Source of the DNA: an uncultured Puniceicoccaceae bacterium | GTDB taxonomy: Bacteria > Verrucomicrobiota > Verrucomicrobiia > Opitutales > Coraliomargaritaceae | Assembly: GCA_913044165.1 (NCBI GenBank) | Contig: CAJWMY010000004.1 | Coordinates: 1-59,721 of the forward strand | Direction of reading: 5' to 3' | Length of the DNA: 59,721 bases | Shown: piece after piece, positions 56,202 through 59,721 of the stretch | Layout of the letters: each line of letters opens with the position of its first letter | How positions within the stretch are numbered: position 1 is the stretch's first letter | Made by a program: the position numbers and the translations under genes | The notes under the pieces: model-generated | Database searches by the model: none | What the model was told of the DNA's origin: nothing | Seen by the model: the letters and a program-made list of their open reading frames with translations, nothing else

Positions 56202-56906
56202 TTAGCTTTTAATGTAAGTTGTTGATTCTAACGATATACCTGGACTCATGGTGGAACTCAAAGTTAATGTCTTAATGTAACGACCACTGACTGAGGTTGG
56301 GCGAGCATCATTTATAGCATTAATTGCTGCTTCTGCATTTTCTACGATTTGCTCCGGAGTGAATGATCGTTTGCCAACCACAACTGCAATATTTGCTGTC
56401 TTATCCATTTTAAACTCTACTCTCCCACCTTTAACTAACTTTATTGCTGAAGGAATGTCATCACTTACAGTTCCTGATTTAGGGTTTGGCATTAAACCTC
56501 TTGGTCCAAGTACACGAGCTACTTTACGAACGCTTTTCATTGCACTTGTAGTTGATAAAGCAACATCAAAATCAGTCCAGCCCCCTGTAACTTTTTCAAT
56601 GAGATCTTCTAATCCAGCTGTGTCAGCACCATTTTCTAGCGCTTCTTCAGGATTTTCGGTAAAAACAATCACTCGGACTGTTTTGCCACTGCCATTAGGC
56701 AATTGTAATGTGCCTCGTACCATTTGATCACTCTTGCGAGGATCTACGGTGAGATGTGCATATAATTCGACTGTTTCGTCAAATTTTGCTTTGGGTAATG
56801 AATTGAGTAACGCAGACGCATCTTGAAGCGAATAAGGTTGATTAAAGTCAATCTTACTAACTGCTTCTTTGTAGCGCTTGCTTCCCTTAATTTGCTGGGT
56901 GAGCAT
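56202..56906 (-). CDS. rplA: Ribosomal protein uL1
   Basis: L1 stalk protein guiding exit of deacylated tRNA; autorepressor of its operon in E. coli. The 234 residues contain FDETVELYAHLTVDPRKSDQMVRGTLQLPNGSGKTVRVIVF, VLGPRGLMPNPKSGTVSDD and a GGRVEFKMDKTANIAVVVGK block. A clear AGGAGA precedes the ATG, one of few good SDs in the array. Confidence 0.97.
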   Translation of the reverse strand: MLTQQIKGSKRYKEAVSKIDFNQPYSLQDASALLNSLPKAKFDETVELYAHLTVDPRKSDQMVRGTLQLPNGSGKTVRVIVFTENPEEALENGADTAGLEDLIEKVTGGWTDFDVALSTTSAMKSVRKVARVLGPRGLMPNPKSGTVSDDIPSAIKLVKGGRVEFKMDKTANIAVVVGKRSFTPEQIVENAEAAINAINDARPTSVSGRYIKTLTLSSTMSPGISLESTTYIKS

Positions 56907-56938
56907 AATATATTTCTCCTGTTGTTAAGTTTTAAAAT

Positions 56939-57364
56939 TCAATCGATGACTTCAAGGCCCATTGAGCGAGCTGTTCCGGCAATAATGTTAAAAGCGGCAT
57001 CCTCATCAGATGCATTTAGATCGTTACGCTTTGTTTCTACAATTTCTAATACTTGCTTTCGTGTTACGGTACCTACTTTATCTCGGTTTGGCACTCCTGA
57101 TCCTTTGGCTATTCCTGCCGCCTTCTTAAGTAAAACTGCTGCCGGCGGCGATTTTAGGATAAAACTAAAAGAGCGGTCGGCATAAACAGTTATCACCGTT
57201 GGTAATATTGTTCCAGCTTGATCCTTAGTTTTTGCGTTAAACTCCTTACAAAACCCCATGATATTAACACCTTGCGCGCCAAGGGCAGGACCAACTGGTG
57301 GTGCCGGATTCGCAGATCCAGCGGGTAGTTGTAAACGAATTTCTCCAATTATTTTCTTAGACAT
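56939..57364 (-). CDS. rplK: Ribosomal protein uL11
   Basis: GTPase-centre protein and sensor for stringent response. The 141 residues start [49 protein letters not shown], typical of L11, and carry the rRNA-binding C-terminal half ([28 protein letters not shown]). Six bases after nusG; start ATTATG with no SD. Confidence 0.97.
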   Translation of the reverse strand: MSKKIIGEIRLQLPAGSANPAPPVGPALGAQGVNIMGFCKEFNAKTKDQAGTILPTVITVYADRSFSFILKSPPAAVLLKKAAGIAKGSGVPNRDKVGTVTRKQVLEIVETKRNDLNASDEDAAFNIIAGTARSMGLEVID

Positions 57365-57370
57365 AATAAA

Positions 57371-57949
57371 TTAATTTTCTTCTGCTCTTTCAACTTGCCA
57401 ATATTCAAGCTCAACCGGGGTATACCGCCCAAAAATAGATACCGATACCTTAAGTCTTCCCTTATTAGGGTCTATTTCTTCAATCTTACCATCTAGATTC
57501 ATAAATGGCCCATCATTAACTTTAACAATCTCTCCAATAGTGTACTCAATTTTAGGTTTCTCTTTTCCTTCTGAATCCTCAACCTGATGTAAAATCCGCT
57601 CGATTTCTGTTTCCTTTAAAGGGCTTGGATTATCACCCCCTACAAAATTGATCACTCCGTAAGCTTCGCGTATAAAATACCAAGGTTTTTTTAATAATTG
57701 ACCCTCGTCATCATAAAGACGCATTTTTACAAAAATATAACCTGGGTAAAATTTTCTAGTTTTAGTGCTCTTTTTCCCATTTTTTACATCTGTTACTGTT
57801 TCAGTGGGCATTAAGACCTCAAAAACATACTCTTCCATTTCTTCAACTTCAATAAATTTATCCAAGTAACGCTTTGCTTTCTGCTCTTGATTAGAAAGAG
57901 TTTGAATAGCAAACCAATTTGGCCCTGTAACTGGAGAAGTAGCTGACAT
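57371..57949 (-). CDS. nusG: Transcription termination/antitermination factor NusG
   Basis: Binds RNA polymerase and couples it to ribosomes or Rho. The 192 residues comprise the NGN domain (NWFAIQTLSNQEQKAKRYLDKFIEVEEMEEYVFEVLMPTE, KTRKFYPGYIFVKMRL, WYFIREAYGVINFVGGDNPSPL) and a C-terminal KOW domain (YTIGEIVKVNDGPFMNLDGKIEEIDPNKGRLKVSVSIFGRYTPVELEYWQVE). Slightly longer than E. coli NusG (181). 21 bases after secE. Confidence 0.97.
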   Translation of the reverse strand: MSATSPVTGPNWFAIQTLSNQEQKAKRYLDKFIEVEEMEEYVFEVLMPTETVTDVKNGKKSTKTRKFYPGYIFVKMRLYDDEGQLLKKPWYFIREAYGVINFVGGDNPSPLKETEIERILHQVEDSEGKEKPKIEYTIGEIVKVNDGPFMNLDGKIEEIDPNKGRLKVSVSIFGRYTPVELEYWQVERAEEN

Positions 57950-57970
57950 AAATATTAGTGGCGTAAAGCG

Positions 57971-58174
57971 TTAACGAACTAAAGATGTTAAAAATTCGAC
58001 CCCATTAAGTAAGGAGAAATCAGACAATGCAATAAAAGTACCTAGAAGTACGGTTGCAAGTAAAACAACAATTGTAGAGTCACGTAATTCAGTAAAAGTC
58101 GGCCAAGAAGCTTTTTTAAGCTCTGTTATCATTTCTGAGAAAAATTCTCGGATACTACGAAATGGGTTTTTCAT
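57971..58174 (-). CDS. secE: Protein translocase subunit SecE
   Basis: Clamps SecY in the inner membrane. The 67-residue short form has the amphipathic EMITELKKASWPTFTELRDSTIVVLL hallmark, followed by a single transmembrane helix. Located between tRNA-Trp and nusG, the standard place. Confidence 0.96.
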   Translation of the reverse strand: MKNPFRSIREFFSEMITELKKASWPTFTELRDSTIVVLLATVLLGTFIALSDFSLLNGVEFLTSLVR

Positions 58175-58228
58175 TATCTACTTAAAGTTTTAAAGAATCG
58201 GCTTTGGGGATTAATTTAAATTAATAAT

Positions 58229-58304
<76 letters not shown>

Positions 58305-58384
58305 ATTAAGTTATTTGGGTTGAAACTAAAAAAATAAAGCGCTGTATTAAATAAATTTTGGTTATGAAGCTATAAGATAGTTAA

Positions 58385-58412
58385 GCCGAGGATCCCATCC
58401 AAGATCCTCGGC
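58385..58412. other. Perfect 10-bp palindromic hairpin between tuf and tRNA-Trp
   Basis: GCCGAGGATC, an 8-nt loop and GATCCTCGGC form a G/C-rich perfect stem 23 bases past the tuf stop. No T-run follows on the minus strand, so it is not a standard intrinsic terminator. It may be an RNA-processing stem that protects the tuf 3' end before tRNA maturation, or a dispersed repeat. Confidence 0.6.
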
Positions 58413-58435
58413 GTAGTAAATTGACTAAAAAAGTT

Positions 58436-59626
58436 TTAAGATAAAACCTCTGTTATACGGCCTGCGCCAATTGTGCGCCCACCTTCACGGATTGCAAAGC
58501 GTTGTCCAGCTTCCATAGCTATTGATTTTCCCAAATCGATAGATACGGTAATGTTATCACCAGGCATAACCATTTCGACTCCTTCAGGAGTTTTAATTAC
58601 ACCTGTAACATCGGCAGTGCCAAAGAAAAATTGTGGCCGATATCCATCAAAAAATGGAGTGTGACGACCACCTTCATCTTTACTTAAAACATAAAGTTCA
58701 GCTTTTGCTTTACTATGGGGACTTATAGAACCTGGTTTTGATAGCACTTGTCCACGCTCAATGGTATCTCTTTCAACACCGCGTAATAGTAATCCCACAT
58801 TATCACCTGCCATACCTTGGTCAAGTTGCTTACGGAACATTTCCACACCTGTAACAGTTGTTTTTACTGTGTCCTTCATGCCTACAATTTCTATTTCCTC
58901 AGAGACTTTTACAACCCCACGCTCGATTCGTCCTGTAGCAACAGTACCACGACCTGTAATGGAAAATACATCTTCAACAGACATCAAAAAAGGCTTATCA
59001 ATCTCGCGAGCTGGTTCAGCAATATCCTTATCAATGGCATCCATGAGGGCTGAAATTGCGTCAACGCCTTCTTGTTTTCCGTCTAATGCAGCTGTAGCCG
59101 AACCTCGGACAATTGTAATATCATCACCAGGATACTCATACTTAGAAAGAAGGTCCCGAACTTCCATTTCAACAAGTTCTAATAATTCTTCATCATCAAG
59201 AAGGTCTACTTTATTTAGCCAAACAACAATTGTAGGAACCCCTACTTGACGTGCTAGAAGAATGTGCTCACGAGTCTGAGGCATTGGGCCATCAGCAGCA
59301 GAAACAACTAAGATTGCCCCGTCCATTTGCGCTGCTCCTGTAATCATATTTTTAACAAAGTCAGCATGTCCAGGACAGTCTACGTGTGCATAGTGTCGAT
59401 TATCAGTTTCATATTCAACGTGGGCAACAGCAATAGTCACAGTTTTAGTTTCGTCTCTAACAGTTCCACCTTTAGCAATATCAGCATAGGATTTAAATTC
59501 TGCTAAGCCCTTATCAGCTTGCACCTTTAATATAGCTGTTGTTGTAGTTGTTTTTCCGTGGTCAATATGACCAATTGTTCCCACATTTACGTGTGGCTTT
59601 GTTCTTTCGAATGTTTCCTTTGCCAT
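58436..59626 (-). CDS. tuf: Elongation factor Tu
   Basis: Delivers aminoacyl-tRNA to the ribosome. The 396 residues show [15 protein letters not shown] (P-loop), [49 protein letters not shown] (G3 and switch II), [23 protein letters not shown] (G4), and domain II/III segments [13 protein letters not shown] and [36 protein letters not shown]. Flanked by tRNA-Thr and tRNA-Trp, as in the tufB-type locus; no tuf is next to fusA here. Confidence 0.98.
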   Translation of the reverse strand: MAKETFERTKPHVNVGTIGHIDHGKTTTTTAILKVQADKGLAEFKSYADIAKGGTVRDETKTVTIAVAHVEYETDNRHYAHVDCPGHADFVKNMITGAAQMDGAILVVSAADGPMPQTREHILLARQVGVPTIVVWLNKVDLLDDEELLELVEMEVRDLLSKYEYPGDDITIVRGSATAALDGKQEGVDAISALMDAIDKDIAEPAREIDKPFLMSVEDVFSITGRGTVATGRIERGVVKVSEEIEIVGMKDTVKTTVTGVEMFRKQLDQGMAGDNVGLLLRGVERDTIERGQVLSKPGSISPHSKAKAELYVLSKDEGGRHTPFFDGYRPQFFFGTADVTGVIKTPEGVEMVMPGDNITVSIDLGKSIAMEAGQRFAIREGGRTIGAGRITEVLS

Positions 59627-59665
59627 GGTTAATTTGATTTAGTATTTAAATATTTTGTAGTTAAG

Positions 59666-59721
<56 letters not shown>

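Overview
This is an AT-rich, densely coding, purely chromosomal window. It most likely comes from a Gram-negative member of the Verrucomicrobiota, probably a small-genome marine relative of the Opitutae; that placement is by overall resemblance and is not proven. Supporting traits are a kdsD (Kdo/LPS) gene, a single-chain glycyl-tRNA synthetase, a eukaryote-type (GSII) glutamine synthetase, a 31-residue AURKAIP1/COX24-type ribosome-associated protein, long tails on S11 and L17, and ribosomal genes that mostly start without a Shine-Dalgarno (SD) sequence. No insertion sequence, prophage, CRISPR array or plasmid function was found, and no stretch over 300 bases lacks a gene.

Region 1 (1-13,500): the end of a VC0807-type membrane protein gene converges on a minus-strand unit hisD-hisC-hisB-hisH-gltA. 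This joins part of histidine synthesis to citrate synthase. Then follow guaA, a small membrane zinc-ribbon protein, smc, a LOG-family gene (plus strand) and kdsD.

Region 2 (13,500-28,030): a mixed housekeeping and accessory stretch. It holds the COX24-type micro-gene, an RluA-like pseudouridine synthase with a degenerate catalytic motif, rpsT, RNase P RNA (rnpB), a small carbohydrate-binding-like protein, a DUF374 acyltransferase, glyS, a PP2C phosphatase next to a miniature kinase-like gene, and glnII behind an excellent sigma-54 promoter. A lipid-modification cluster follows (NTF2-like protein, CFA/coclaurine-type methyltransferase, FAD oxidoreductase, DUF1365). A nucleotide-sugar pair (PglF/WbpM-like dehydratase and DegT aminotransferase) closes the region.

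Region 3 (28,130-59,721): one long minus-strand array of the translation and transcription machinery. In transcription order it runs tRNA-Thr, tuf, tRNA-Trp, secE, nusG, rplK, rplA, rplJ, rplL, rpoB, rpoC, rpsL, rpsG, fusA, rpsJ, then the S10, spc and alpha groups down to rplQ. Order is classical, with departures: rpsJ is separated from rplC by a 226-nt possible leader; an exported protein of unknown function sits between rpsS and rplV; rpmD, adk, infA and rpmJ are absent from their usual places. A strong hairpin between rplL and rpoB looks like the known attenuator of that position.

Most worth following up: the exported protein inside the S10 operon, the SD-less ATTATG start context of the ribosomal genes together with the COX24-type protein, the sigma-54 control of glnII, the methyltransferase/oxidoreductase lipid cluster, and the kinase-like/PP2C pair.
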